From NCBI RefSeq assembly GCF_030532715.1, contig NZ_JAUNKO010000003.1:294575-358574 (forward strand): DNA of 64,000 bases, given 5' to 3'. Both the position numbers and the translations under genes were made by a program. The stretch comes from Corynebacterium sp. GTDB taxonomy: Bacteria > Actinomycetota > Actinomycetes > Mycobacteriales > Mycobacteriaceae. Each line of letters begins with the position of its first letter. Position 1 is the stretch's first letter. Below are positions 8,432 through 16,582 of this stretch, in pieces. The notes under the pieces are model-generated. The model worked only from the letters and a program-made list of their open reading frames with translations. It made no database searches and had not been told where the DNA came from.

Positions 8432-9634
8432 ATGACCACAACGACCATTATTGGTGGCGGCATCGGTGGTTTCACACTGGCGAGCGAACTGCGCTCCCGG
8501 GGTTACGCCGGCGCGGTGACCATCATTGACCCCCACGGATTGCCGTACGATCGGCCGCCGCTGTCCAAGGAAATCCTGTCCGGCGAGAAAAACGCCGAGC
8601 AACTGTTGTTGGCGCCACGCAGCTGGTACGAAGAAAACAACGTTGCTATTGAACGCGGCGCCGTTGGCCGCATTGATCCAGCCGAACGCATGTTGGTTAT
8701 GGAAGACGGCACCACCCGTTCATTCGACAACTTGGTGTTGGCTACGGGTGGCGTGCCGCGCAACATTCCGGGCTTTGAGGACCCCACGTTGCACGTGCTG
8801 CGAACCGTCGACGATGCCGAGCGGTTGAAAAAAGTGCTGCGCCCCGGCGTGCACCTTGCCATCGTAGGCGCAGGCTTGATCGGAGCCGAGGTGGCTTCCT
8901 CCGCCCGCGCACTGGGGGCCGAGGTGACGCTTATCGACCCCGCGCCCGTTGCCCTCGTACCTGCCCTCGGCGAGGCGTTGGCGCAGCGCTTGCACGAGTT
9001 GCACGCCACCCACGGCGTGCGGACCATCACGGGGTTAACCACCGCCATTGAACACACCGAAAAAGGCTACGTGATCAGCGTGGACGGGCAGGAATCCGTG
9101 ACCGCTGACCAAGTGCTCATGGCCGTGGGTATCGTGCCGGAGGAACGGCTCGCGCGCAGCGCGGAACTGGATTGCGATGGTGGCGTCCTAGTCAACCACG
9201 CCCAGCAAACCAGCATGGACCGGGTGTGGGCGATCGGGGATTGTGCCCGCACGCGCAATGCGGACGGAACGTTGCAACGCCGCCATGAGCACTGGGAGTC
9301 CGCGGTGTTCGAGGCGCAGATAGCCGCGGCGTCGATATGCGGGGATGAGCTGCCGAAACACGGTGCTCCGTGGTTTTGGACGGACCGCTACGGGGTGCAT
9401 GTGGAGGGGGTGGGTTCCATGACGGAGCCTGGGACGACGGTGCTTCGGATGGCTGCGGACGGCCAAGCGCAGGTGGCGTTTCGGGTGCGTGACGATGGCA
9501 GGCTCGCGGGGTGCGCCGCCATAGATAATGGCATGGCTGTTCGAGCCGCTCGGCGGCTGATTGACCGGCAGATTGTCGTCGACCCCGCGCAATTGCAAGA
9601 CCCTTCCATCAACTTGAAAAAGCTTGCACGTTAG
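8432..9634 (+). CDS. Ferredoxin reductase, FAD/NADH-dependent, of the dioxygenase system
   Basis: Transfers electrons from NAD(P)H through FAD to the Rieske ferredoxin. 400 residues, the length of E. coli HcaD. The FAD-binding motif IIGGGIGG is at the N-terminus, the NAD-binding IVGAGLIGAEVASSA near the middle, and the second FAD motif VWAIGDCA near residue 268. The C-terminal reductase dimerisation domain follows. The start at 8432 was chosen over an upstream in-frame codon inside the ferredoxin gene because the protein then begins directly at the first beta strand. Confidence 0.9.
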   Translation: MTTTTIIGGGIGGFTLASELRSRGYAGAVTIIDPHGLPYDRPPLSKEILSGEKNAEQLLLAPRSWYEENNVAIERGAVGRIDPAERMLVMEDGTTRSFDNLVLATGGVPRNIPGFEDPTLHVLRTVDDAERLKKVLRPGVHLAIVGAGLIGAEVASSARALGAEVTLIDPAPVALVPALGEALAQRLHELHATHGVRTITGLTTAIEHTEKGYVISVDGQESVTADQVLMAVGIVPEERLARSAELDCDGGVLVNHAQQTSMDRVWAIGDCARTRNADGTLQRRHEHWESAVFEAQIAAASICGDELPKHGAPWFWTDRYGVHVEGVGSMTEPGTTVLRMAADGQAQVAFRVRDDGRLAGCAAIDNGMAVRAARRLIDRQIVVDPAQLQDPSINLKKLAR

Positions 9635-9644
9635 GACTACGGCA

Positions 9645-10202
9645 ATGACTGACTATCTCAGCAAAGAGGGCGTTGAACTCGGTGAACGGGTAGACGCCCA
9701 GCTCTACTATGAGTTGCAGAACTACTACTACGACGAGGCGGACCTGCTTGATGAGGGCCGCTACGTGGACTGGCTCGAGCACTTCGACGACGACCTCTAC
9801 TATTGGGCGCCGACTCGAACAAATCGTCTGAGGCGGCAGCAGGCCTTGGCCATCGCCGGGCCCGAAGACACCGCGTTTTACGACGAAACGAAAGAATCCC
9901 TGGCGTGGCGTATCCGCCGCTTCGATTCTGGCATGGCATGGGCCGAAGACCCGCCCTCGCGCACCCGGCATTTGATCACGAACCTCACCGCTCGACACGC
10001 GCGTGTCGACGCCGCGCCCGTCCTGGAGGTGCGTACCAACTTCCTGGTGTGGCGTACCCGGCTCGAGCGTGAGCGCGATATTTTCGCGGGTACCCGAACG
10101 GATTTGCTGCGCAACGTCGAGGGGAAGTGGAAAATTTTTGACCGGCGGATCCTGCTGGACATCAACGTCCTGCCTTCCAAAAACATTTCCACGTTTTTCT
10201 AG
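9645..10202 (+). CDS. Aromatic ring-hydroxylating dioxygenase, beta (small) subunit, system 1
   Basis: Structural subunit that assembles with the alpha subunit, usually as alpha3beta3. 185 residues with the NTF2-like/SnoaL fold. Typical beta-subunit landmarks are the early DEADLLDEGRYVDWLEHF, YWAPTRTNR, MAWAEDPPSRTRHLITN and the C-terminal RRILLDINVLPSKNISTFF. It is unusual in lying after the ferredoxin and reductase genes rather than directly behind alpha. Clearly paralogous to the gene at 15013-15585 (shared YWAP and MAWAE-PPSR-RHLITN). Confidence 0.9.
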   Translation: MTDYLSKEGVELGERVDAQLYYELQNYYYDEADLLDEGRYVDWLEHFDDDLYYWAPTRTNRLRRQQALAIAGPEDTAFYDETKESLAWRIRRFDSGMAWAEDPPSRTRHLITNLTARHARVDAAPVLEVRTNFLVWRTRLERERDIFAGTRTDLLRNVEGKWKIFDRRILLDINVLPSKNISTFF

Positions 10203-10214
10203 GGAGCTTGAGCG

Positions 10215-11033
10215 ATGTTAGCAGGAACAACCGCATTTATTACCGGGGCCGGTTCCGGGTTGGGTGCGGCATTAGCAAAAAGGTTCGCAGCGGAAGGTGC
10301 CTATGTGGCGGCAGTGGACGTGGATCTCGACCGCGTTCAAGCCGTGGTGGATACCTTGCCGGACGGGCGCGGGCTAGCGCTGGCTGCGGACGTGCGAGAT
10401 GCGGATGCGTTGGTCGGCGCGGTGGCGAAAACCAAAGATGCGTTCGGGCGTTTGGACACCGTAATTCCCAACGCGGGGATCTGGGACTACAACCGGTCGG
10501 TCACCCGGCACAGCGGCGCCGAACTAGGGGAGGTATTCGATGAGGTGTTCGCGATCAACGTGAAGGGTTACTTGTTGACCGTTGCGGCGACGTGGCGGGA
10601 ATTGGTGGCCACCCGCGGCTCGATCATCATGACCTTGTCCAATGCGGCGTTTTACGCCGCCGGTGGCGGTCCCGTGTACACCGCCAGCAAATTCGCCGAT
10701 CGCGGGCTGATGCTGCAATTCGCCTATGAGCTCGCTCCGAAGGTGCGGGTGAACGGTGTCGCGGTCGGTGGCATGCGAACTGATCTTCGGGGCCCCGCGT
10801 CGTTGGGGTTGGAACGCCGCAGGTTGAGGGACACGTTCGATCGGCGGGCGTCGGCAAGCAATCCGTACATCCCGCTGCACGATATCGATACCGATCCGGC
10901 GACGTTCACAGGGCCATACGTCATGTTGGCGTCGCCAGCAGAGGCCGGAAACATCACCGGCGCCATCATCAACGCCGACGGCGGAATCGCCGCACGCGGA
11001 TTCGAACACGCGGCAGGAGGAGACGACCTGTGA
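10215..11033 (+). CDS. Short-chain dehydrogenase, probable cis-dihydrodiol dehydrogenase (HcaB/BphB-like)
   Basis: Expected to oxidise the cis-dihydrodiol from the dioxygenase to a catechol with NAD. 272 residues (HcaB is 270). The nucleotide motif TGAGSGLG is at 10-17, NAGIWDY at 86-92, and the catalytic residues are Ser142, Tyr155 and Lys159 (YTASK). The C-terminal region with GPYVMLASPAEAGNITGAIINADGG is typical of this dehydrogenase group. It overlaps the ligase gene by 4 nt (GTGA). The reaction is inferred from family plus position. Confidence 0.85.
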   Translation: MLAGTTAFITGAGSGLGAALAKRFAAEGAYVAAVDVDLDRVQAVVDTLPDGRGLALAADVRDADALVGAVAKTKDAFGRLDTVIPNAGIWDYNRSVTRHSGAELGEVFDEVFAINVKGYLLTVAATWRELVATRGSIIMTLSNAAFYAAGGGPVYTASKFADRGLMLQFAYELAPKVRVNGVAVGGMRTDLRGPASLGLERRRLRDTFDRRASASNPYIPLHDIDTDPATFTGPYVMLASPAEAGNITGAIINADGGIAARGFEHAAGGDDL

Positions 11034-12631
11034 TTATCACCGGAGTAAGCCATTATCTAGAAACCATCGATATCAACCCGTGCGCCCAGGTGGTGCGCCA
11101 CGCCGCGTACCAACCCGAGCAACTCGCACTGATTTACGAAGGTGAGTTGGTTTCGTATGACGAGCTGCAGCGCATTGTGAAGGCCTGGGCAGCGCACCTC
11201 GACGACGCGGGCGTTCGACAAGGTGATCGAGTTGCGTATCTGGGTATGAACTCGAAGTCCTTTATCTATGCCATGCTCGCCGCCTGGTGGCTCGGCGCGA
11301 CGTTTATGCCGCTCAACTTCAGACTTTCAGAATCCGAAGTTTCCCAGCTATTGATGCAGGGTACGCCGCACACGGTCGTGGTGGAAGGCACGCACCTGCC
11401 GATGGCGAAACACATCTATGGGATCGAGCGCCACCACGTAGTGATCGTCGACGACGATGCGCACGCACCGGTAGACGGTCGCGTGCCGCTGTATTGGCAC
11501 ACTGCTACGAAAGCCGCGGCGACAAGCGTGGCGGATCTGGGCAAACCAAGGCCGATGACCATGAGCGATCTCGCCTTGTTGCTATTTACCTCCGGAACCA
11601 CCGGATTGCCGAAAGGTGCGCAGCTGACCTTTGGAAACCTGTGGTGGAACTCAGTCAATGTGGACACCATGGTGGATACGCGCCCCGGCGACATCACGAT
11701 GGCGAGTGCCCCGCTATTCCACGTCGGCGCTTTGAACTCCTTTGCTATCCGGGCGTTGGTGCGGGGCAATACGGTGTTGATTCACCGGCACTTTGACCCG
11801 GAAGTGGTGATGCGAGACATCGAGCAATATCGGGTCGGTTCGTCGTTCCTTGTTCCCGCGCAATTAGAAGCTATGTACGCACATCCGAAGTTTGCGGACG
11901 CCAAACTGGATTCAATGCGGGCAACTATCTGTGCGGGGGCGCCCGTGCCGCCGGTGCTGATCCGCCGCTACCTAGAGAAAGGCGTGAACGTGCAGCAGGC
12001 GTGGGGGTTGACGGAAACCGCGCCGTTTGCCACCTACCTGCCACCAAGTATGACGGAAACGAAAGTCGGATCGTGTGGCATCCCAATGCCTTATACACAG
12101 ATTCGATTGGTAAATCCGGATACCGGCGAAGAGGTGCGCGAAGCCGGTGAGACCGGGGAGCTTTGGGTACGCGGACCGAACGTGGCCACGGGGTATTGGA
12201 ACAACCCGGAGATCACCCAGAACTCTTATACGGCGGGCTGGTTCCACACCGGCGATCTTGGTCACCGCGACGAAGACGGCTACTACTACATCGTGGATCG
12301 GCTCAAAGACATGATCATCACCGGCGGCGAGAACGTCTATCCGGCGGAAGTTGAGCGCGTAGTCGCAGAAATGGATGGTGTGCGCGGCAATGCCGTCGTG
12401 GGCGTGCCGGATGAAAAATGGGGCGAAAGTGTGGTGTCCGTGGTGCAGCTCGATCCGGGTGCCGATATCACGCTCGAACAGCTACGCGAACACTGTGAAC
12501 GGCATTTGGCGCGGTATAAGCTGCCGAAGCGCCTCGTGATCGTCGATGAAATCGCAAGGAATTCCGCCGGGAAGATCGACAAGCTCGCCATCCGCCGACA
12601 TGTGCTCGATCTGCTGGAGGAGCAGCAATGA
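11030..12631 (+). CDS. AMP-dependent acyl-CoA synthetase/ligase
   Basis: Activates a carboxylic acid to its CoA thioester through an acyl-adenylate. 533 residues. The AMP-binding P-loop LLFTSGTTGLPKG is at about 184-196; the YYYIVDRLKDMIITGGENVYP hinge region follows near 423-443, and the acylation Lys is about 515 in NSAGKID. The GTG start at 11030 overlaps the dehydrogenase stop and has GGCAGGAGGAG upstream. Possible substrates are the phenylpropanoid acid itself or the succinate/fumarate released by MhpC. A hotdog thioesterase lies two genes downstream, suggesting a CoA-ester branch or overflow control. Confidence 0.88.
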   Translation: MIITGVSHYLETIDINPCAQVVRHAAYQPEQLALIYEGELVSYDELQRIVKAWAAHLDDAGVRQGDRVAYLGMNSKSFIYAMLAAWWLGATFMPLNFRLSESEVSQLLMQGTPHTVVVEGTHLPMAKHIYGIERHHVVIVDDDAHAPVDGRVPLYWHTATKAAATSVADLGKPRPMTMSDLALLLFTSGTTGLPKGAQLTFGNLWWNSVNVDTMVDTRPGDITMASAPLFHVGALNSFAIRALVRGNTVLIHRHFDPEVVMRDIEQYRVGSSFLVPAQLEAMYAHPKFADAKLDSMRATICAGAPVPPVLIRRYLEKGVNVQQAWGLTETAPFATYLPPSMTETKVGSCGIPMPYTQIRLVNPDTGEEVREAGETGELWVRGPNVATGYWNNPEITQNSYTAGWFHTGDLGHRDEDGYYYIVDRLKDMIITGGENVYPAEVERVVAEMDGVRGNAVVGVPDEKWGESVVSVVQLDPGADITLEQLREHCERHLARYKLPKRLVIVDEIARNSAGKIDKLAIRRHVLDLLEEQQ

Positions 12632-12942
12632 GCGCGTCATTCATAGCGCAGTCGTCGCTGCGGCACACGTACCCCTTCAGCCGTCACGACATGGAACTGG
12701 CGTACAGCACGGCGGAGCAGTTGCGCTCGGATACTGAGGCGTTGTACGCCGCGCACCCGCGGTGTCGGCGGGTAGTAGTTGCCGTCCCAGAAGGCGATAT
12801 TGGCGCCATTGCCGGGTGCGAAGATGCTGGATATCGGTATGTTCTTGACGTGCAATTGCGCGACGGGACGGAAGTTTCCCTCATGGTGAACGAGCCAGCA
12901 TGGGTGACCTGCAAAGATACAGAAGAAATGGAACTCACATGA
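12628..12942 (+). CDS. Small conserved-looking protein of unknown function inside the dioxygenase operon
   Basis: 104 residues, joined to its neighbours by ATGA overlaps at both ends, so translation is very likely. I do not recognise the family firmly. The middle and end (VVVAVPEGDIGAIAGCEDAG, YRYVLDVQLRDG, EVSLMVNEPAWV) resemble the last strands of a GNAT-like fold, but no acetyl-CoA loop is visible and it is too short for a whole GNAT domain. No signal or membrane segment. A role linked to the ligase-thioesterase pair is guessed from position only. Confidence 0.7.
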   Translation: MSASFIAQSSLRHTYPFSRHDMELAYSTAEQLRSDTEALYAAHPRCRRVVVAVPEGDIGAIAGCEDAGYRYVLDVQLRDGTEVSLMVNEPAWVTCKDTEEMELT

Positions 12943-13355
12943 GCTTTATAGAACAGTGGAACGATTTCTATTCGCGCGTTGACGACGTAGCTGTCACCCT
13001 CAATCTTTACCCAATTTCGGGTTCAGCTGAGGAAGTCCGTGTGGGTATGCCGCTGCACCAAGCGATCACGCAGCCCGCGGGGATGTTCTCGGCGCCTGCG
13101 CTGTTTGGGCTCGCCGACATTTGCGGGACGTGGCTGGCTATGCAGCAGGTCCCGCGCGGCGTCTTCCCGCTCGCCGTCAGTTCATCTGTGAACGTGGTTT
13201 CGAACAAAAAGGAGGGGGACGCGGTGGCCACCGCGACGATTGTGCGCGCCGGTCGCACCGTGATCGTCACCGATACTGTTGTTCGATCGTCGGTTGACGA
13301 CGCCGTGCTCGCCAAAGTCGTGACCACTTATACGGTTCCGCAACCGAAGGCGTAG
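12939..13355 (+). CDS. Hotdog-fold thioesterase (PaaI/YiiD-like)
   Basis: 138-residue single-domain hotdog protein, expected to hydrolyse an acyl-CoA thioester. The pattern MPLHQAITQPAGMFSAPALFGLADICGTWLAM is the region where PaaI-type thioesterases hold their catalytic acidic residue and the long central helix; SSSVNVVSNKKEGD follows as the next strand. It overlaps the previous gene by ATGA and ends the operon, with a terminator at 13384-13425. It may release free CoA if the pathway stalls, as PaaI does in phenylacetate degradation. That parallel is an inference. Confidence 0.8.
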   Translation: MSFIEQWNDFYSRVDDVAVTLNLYPISGSAEEVRVGMPLHQAITQPAGMFSAPALFGLADICGTWLAMQQVPRGVFPLAVSSSVNVVSNKKEGDAVATATIVRAGRTVIVTDTVVRSSVDDAVLAKVVTTYTVPQPKA

Positions 13356-13383
13356 CCAGGTCAACGACACACAGAGACTGCCA

Positions 13384-13425
13384 CCTCGCCGCGCGCTGGC
13401 ACCCTGCCGGCCCGGCGAGGTTTTT
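13384..13425 (+). terminator. Rho-independent terminator of dioxygenase operon 1
   Basis: Stem CCTCGCCG / CGGCGAGG with a GC-rich loop, directly followed by TTTTT. It is placed 28 nt after the thioesterase stop. Confidence 0.8.
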
Positions 13426-13511
13426 CTCTGCGCGCAGAACCCGTCCTTGGTGGGGTTCGGCGGCGGTGAGCTGCGGTGTACGCCGCCGGTTGTTGCAGCT
13501 CATCGCGGGTA

Positions 13512-13544
13512 CGTTCCAATCTCCGGAACGGTGACTTAAAACAC
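13512..13544 (+). promoter_or_regulatory. Operator-like palindrome upstream of dioxygenase operon 2
   Basis: CGTTCC-N7-GGAACG (13512-13530) followed by GTG-N8-CAC (13531-13544), about 110 nt ahead of the start at 13652. It shows the same two-part arrangement as the sites near 6400 and 6620, so the two dioxygenase operons probably belong to one regulon. Confidence 0.6.
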
Positions 13545-13651
13545 AATAGTGATTGCGGTTACGTTATTTTTGCAAGCTGATTCACCAGCAAATCGTTCAG
13601 ATTTTGCATTTCTGACTATCCCCGCCAAAACCCGCGTACAAGGAGGAACTT

Positions 13652-15010
13652 GTGCCAGATATACACCAGCTCATTGACCCAATAGGAGGGTACGTCTCGG
13701 GCAAAATATTTGTAGATGAGGAAATCTACGCCCAAGAACTTGAACATGTTTGGCAGCGCACCTGGGTGTTTTTAGCGCACGATTCAATGCTTCCCAAAAA
13801 AGGTAGCTACATTCAAACCTATATTGGAGAAGACCCAATTATTGTGGTGCGGCAACGCTCCGGCGAAGTGACCGCGTTTCTCAACCAGTGCCGGCACCGC
13901 GGCATGCGGATTTGCCGGGCCGATCGGGGCGTGGCAAAGAGCTTTATGTGCTCGTTCCATGGTTGGGCCTACGACCTGCAAGGGAACCTCGTGGATATCC
14001 CGCACGAGGATAACGCCTACCCGCAAGGTTTGGACAAATCTAAACTCAGCGCAATTCGTGTCCCCCGCATAGAAAACTACAACGGATTCATTTTCGGATC
14101 TTGGGACGAGACCATTCTACCGCTCGAGGAATATTTAGGAAACGCCAAATACTACTTGGATGGCTATATTGATCGCTACGAGGGTGGCATGGAAGCGATT
14201 GCGGTACACAAATGGGTGTTGCCAGCAAACTGGAAGTTCAATGTTGAACAACCAACCTCCGATATGCAGCATTCCGAAATCAGCCATGTTTCCGCGGTGG
14301 AGGCCCTCGCTAGCGGTTCCGATACTTTTAACCGAAAAACAGGCAGGGAGAAGGTTCCTACGGGGCGTCAATTCTTCAGCCCGTACGGCCACGGCGGCGC
14401 ATTCTTTGGCAAACGTGGCAACGAAATCCCCAACACCGCCCCGGCGCTGGTGGATTGGGAACACACGGTCCGCAGCAGCATTGAACAGCGGCTCGGCGAG
14501 TTCCGCGAAGTCCGTGGACACATGAACGTGTTCCCCAACTTCATGCTGCTGGGCAACTACACGTTCCGCGTCACACACCCGCGTGGCCCGCACGAAATGG
14601 AAATTTGGTCGTGGGCATTCGTGCCCAAGGACGCGCCCGAGGAGGTCAAGGAAGCAATCCGCGTCGACGTCATGCGTACGTTTTCACCCGGCGGCATGTT
14701 CGAACAAGACGATGCCGAAAACTGGGAGGAAATGCAGCGCATTTTGCGTGGCGCGAAGGCCCGCAAGACCGGGTTCACCTACAACATGCGGGGTGTGCCG
14801 GTTACCCACGATGACGACGGTTACCCCGGCGGTTCCACCGCCCACGTGTACTCGGACAATGCCGCGTTGAATATGTACGGCTTCTATCGCGATCTGATGG
14901 CCGGCCACACCTGGGAAGAACTCAAAGCCATGCGCAACGGCACCCCCGAGGTGGCAACCGCCGATTTCAGCGCCGTGCTGGAAACCGCCGCGACCGGGAA
15001 GGGAAACTGA
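13652..15010 (+). CDS. Aromatic ring-hydroxylating dioxygenase, alpha subunit, system 2
   Basis: Second Rieske oxygenase large subunit, 452 residues, the same length as system 1 and evidently a paralogue. Rieske ligands are Cys80, His82, Cys100 and His103; the mononuclear iron site is in DMQHSEISH with Asp204, His207 and His212. Compared with system 1 (DWYHVNMSH) the residues around the iron differ, consistent with another substrate. AGGAGGAAC lies 5-6 nt ahead of the GTG start. No ferredoxin or reductase accompanies it, so it probably borrows those at 8082 and 8432. Substrate unknown. Confidence 0.9.
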   Translation: MPDIHQLIDPIGGYVSGKIFVDEEIYAQELEHVWQRTWVFLAHDSMLPKKGSYIQTYIGEDPIIVVRQRSGEVTAFLNQCRHRGMRICRADRGVAKSFMCSFHGWAYDLQGNLVDIPHEDNAYPQGLDKSKLSAIRVPRIENYNGFIFGSWDETILPLEEYLGNAKYYLDGYIDRYEGGMEAIAVHKWVLPANWKFNVEQPTSDMQHSEISHVSAVEALASGSDTFNRKTGREKVPTGRQFFSPYGHGGAFFGKRGNEIPNTAPALVDWEHTVRSSIEQRLGEFREVRGHMNVFPNFMLLGNYTFRVTHPRGPHEMEIWSWAFVPKDAPEEVKEAIRVDVMRTFSPGGMFEQDDAENWEEMQRILRGAKARKTGFTYNMRGVPVTHDDDGYPGGSTAHVYSDNAALNMYGFYRDLMAGHTWEELKAMRNGTPEVATADFSAVLETAATGKGN

Positions 15011-15012
15011 AC

Positions 15013-15585
15013 ATGCTTTCAAATCAAACCCGCGCTGAGGAGCTTCGGGTCGACGCAGAGACCGAGCGCGCCATCACCCGCTTTCTCTACGACGAGGCCG
15101 AACTCATAGACAACATGGAGTGGGATACCTGGCTCGAATGTATGCACCCAGATATCTACTATTGGGCGCCCGTTCGGGAAAACCGTGTCGCACGGGAACG
15201 CTCCCAGGAGTTTTACCCCAAAGGCACGTCCGTCTATTTCGAGGAAGGACACGAATACCTACGGCAGCGCGTATTTCGCCTGCAAACCAACATGGCGTGG
15301 GCGGAGGAACCGCCGTCGCGTTCCCGCCACCTCATTACAAATATTCGTATCGACGCCCATACCGCCGACGGTCCAGCCGACGCGACCGCCCGAAAATTCA
15401 ATGTGCGTTCGAATTTCTTGATTTACCGGAGCCGTGGGGAACGCAGCCAAGACATCATCGCCGGGGAACGCCGCGACATTATCGTCGCTGTCCCCGAATT
15501 TGCGTACGGGTTTCAAGTGCTGGAACGCGAAATCCGATTCGACATGTCCACGATCCTGGTGAAGAACCTCAGCCTGTTCTACTAA
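15013..15585 (+). CDS. Aromatic ring-hydroxylating dioxygenase, beta subunit, system 2
   Basis: 190-residue partner of the alpha subunit at 13652, with the ATG only 2 nt past its stop. Beta-subunit landmarks include DEAELIDNMEWDTWLECM, IYYWAPVRENR, MAWAEEPPSRSRHLITNI and the C-terminal REIRFDMSTILVKNLSLFY. Related to the system 1 beta subunit at 9645-10202. It adopts an NTF2-like fold and has no redox centre of its own. Confidence 0.9.
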   Translation: MLSNQTRAEELRVDAETERAITRFLYDEAELIDNMEWDTWLECMHPDIYYWAPVRENRVARERSQEFYPKGTSVYFEEGHEYLRQRVFRLQTNMAWAEEPPSRSRHLITNIRIDAHTADGPADATARKFNVRSNFLIYRSRGERSQDIIAGERRDIIVAVPEFAYGFQVLEREIRFDMSTILVKNLSLFY

Positions 15586-15601
15586 CGGAAAGGTGTCCAA
15601 C

Positions 15602-16582
15602 ATGAAAACGCTGCGACTTGGGCGCATCGGTGTTGTCGTCTACGACATCGAGCAAGCCAAGCGAAACTACACATACATGTACGACATCACCAGCTGGGAC
15701 ACCCAGGAGTACGCCCCAGCTCAAGCGATGTCCTATGGGCGCGAGGTGACTGGTGCCCGCTGGATCAGTGCGTGCGGCTCCACGGGCGCATTCACCTTCG
15801 AGCTGGTGCAGCCGCTGGCCGGCGAGTCCCCATTTCACGAGCATTTACGTACGAAACGCGAAGGAATTGCGTTTTTGCAGGTCGTGGTGGATGGTGACCC
15901 GCAGGCGCATTTTCGATCCCTCGGCATCCCCGTCGCCTACACCGCAGGTGAACGAGTTTTCTATGACACGCGTAAGAGTCTCGGTGGCTTCCTAGTTGAG
16001 GCGGTACCTCACGACGTGTTCGCTGACGCTTTGATGCCGGCGGAACCACCAACAGACCCCGCGCTACCCACCGATCGGATTTTCCATTTCGGGGTGCTGG
16101 TGCACGATGTGCTCGAGGCGTTGCCCGCGTACCGCGACGTCTTTGGCATCACCAAGTTCGATTGCAAAACCTGGGAGACGGGTTGGGGTCGGCTGGACGC
16201 GCCGCAATACCGCGGTGAGCCCGTGGATCATGGCTATTTCACCGCCCAAGGAATGGTCGGTGACTTCGGTTTCGAAATCATTCAAAGTAACCACGGCTCG
16301 AGCCACTACAATCGCGAGTTTTTTGATGTCCGTGGTCCCGGCATCCACCATATTTTCCCGTGGTTGGCCCCCGATGACGTGGCGTGGGATTCGGTGGTAA
16401 GCCGCATGGGGGAGTTGGGCTACCCGCTGTGCATGGGTTCGACGTTGCGCGGGCAAGCTGCCGAGTTCGGCTATTTCGACACGTTCGACGCACTTGGCGG
16501 GTACCTCGTGGAGATCGTCGTCCGTCGCCGCACGCCGGAACCTGAGTTCGCGCAACCGGATTGGGTGGTGGATTACCAATGA
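15602..16582 (+). CDS. Two-domain VOC-superfamily (glyoxalase/extradiol-like) protein
   Basis: 326 residues made of two glyoxalase-fold modules. The second (about 160-310) keeps a full metal set: His in FHFGVLVHD, Glu in GFEIIQ, His in GIHHIF and Glu in YLVEIV. The first module keeps the Glu positions (FELVQP, FLVEAV) but has Arg and Phe where the two His would be, so it is probably not metal-binding. The four-ligand arrangement is nearer to methylmalonyl-CoA epimerase or glyoxalase than to classical type I extradiol dioxygenases. The ATG at 15602 has GGAAAGG 8 nt upstream. It might process the product of dioxygenase 2 by ring opening or isomerisation; this is not proven. Confidence 0.75.
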   Translation: MKTLRLGRIGVVVYDIEQAKRNYTYMYDITSWDTQEYAPAQAMSYGREVTGARWISACGSTGAFTFELVQPLAGESPFHEHLRTKREGIAFLQVVVDGDPQAHFRSLGIPVAYTAGERVFYDTRKSLGGFLVEAVPHDVFADALMPAEPPTDPALPTDRIFHFGVLVHDVLEALPAYRDVFGITKFDCKTWETGWGRLDAPQYRGEPVDHGYFTAQGMVGDFGFEIIQSNHGSSHYNREFFDVRGPGIHHIFPWLAPDDVAWDSVVSRMGELGYPLCMGSTLRGQAAEFGYFDTFDALGGYLVEIVVRRRTPEPEFAQPDWVVDYQ

